From Candidatus Hydrogenedentota bacterium (lineage in GTDB: Bacteria > Hydrogenedentota > Hydrogenedentia > Hydrogenedentales > CAILVY01), in NCBI GenBank assembly GCA_029565395.1, contig JAKQOG010000132.1:1-64000 (forward strand): a stretch of DNA of 64,000 nucleotides, written 5' to 3'. The notes beneath the pieces are model-generated. The model searched no databases. It saw only the letters and a list, made by a program, of their open reading frames with translations, and was not told the DNA's origin. Shown piece after piece: positions 64,000 through 64,000 of this stretch. A program made the translations under genes and the position numbers. Numbering within the stretch: the stretch's first letter is position 1; every line of letters begins with the position of its first letter.

Positions 64000-64000
64000 A

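Overview
The window looks like a chromosome segment of an uncultured, Gram-negative, heterotrophic bacterium. Lipopolysaccharide synthesis is implied by kdsB, lipoprotein maturation by lgt, and several products carry Sec, Tat or lipoprotein signals. The many secreted carbohydrate-active enzymes, Gfo/Idh/MocA oxidoreductases, a sodium:solute symporter, DxDxDG-rich secreted proteins and Glu/Gly-rich linkers ahead of a duplicated dockerin-like C-terminus remind me most of Candidatus Hydrogenedentota, with Lentisphaerota or Planctomycetota as alternatives. This placement rests on family resemblance, not on a marker-gene tree. I see no rRNA, tRNA, CRISPR array, transposase or phage gene.

Layout. 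1-8.2 kb: the end of a DxDxDG-rich secreted protein, then a coupled minus-strand pair of polysaccharide-degrading enzymes (heparinase II/III-like and a six-hairpin glycosidase) and an exported PEBP-family protein. 8.2-10.0 kb: an AT-richer two-gene membrane cassette (4-TM protein plus HIRAN-like/TM/BamE-like protein) bracketed by degenerate repeats. 10-16.7 kb: PIG-L deacetylase, the kdsB-pyrG operon with a coupled membrane protein, an alkyltransferase-like protein and a ComEC-type MBL hydrolase. 17-25 kb: glpK, a CgeB-like glycosyltransferase, two tandem DUF502 proteins with an HGSNAT-like acyltransferase, and a secreted TIM-barrel protein. 25-34 kb: tex, a DksA-type regulator with a histone-H1-like tail, lgt, a sialidase-GDSL fusion, a TPR lipoprotein and rnhB. 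34-51 kb: GH2, a CocE-type hydrolase, Tat-exported superoxide dismutase, an MA-type metalloprotease, an oxidoreductase, glgX, a TPR/EF-Tu-domain-II/PspC pair, a UroD-family protein, a DUF362 ferredoxin-like protein, GH31 and a small TIM-barrel-like protein. 52-59 kb: a surface-protein locus, described below. 59-64 kb: Rieske protein, the operon Gfo/Idh/MocA-nth-CPBP-like, and the 3' part of an SSS symporter that runs off the window.

How the genes may work together. The enzymes point to breakdown of complex, probably sulfated or uronic-acid-containing and hemicellulosic glycans outside the cytoplasm, followed by sodium-coupled uptake and oxidation inside. KdsB and PyrG link CTP supply to Kdo activation.

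The most unusual locus is 52.07-58.89 kb. A signal- or anchor-bearing Hcp-like protein (the family of the type VI secretion tube) sits 29 bases upstream of a secreted protein with four YAWGENVGW repeats. A 1199-residue protein with ten InlB-type and four PASTA-like repeats follows. The two large proteins end in the same Glu/Gly-rich linker plus a roughly 90-residue, Cys-containing, duplicated EF-hand-like domain that may be a surface-sorting or assembly module. No other type VI secretion gene is nearby.
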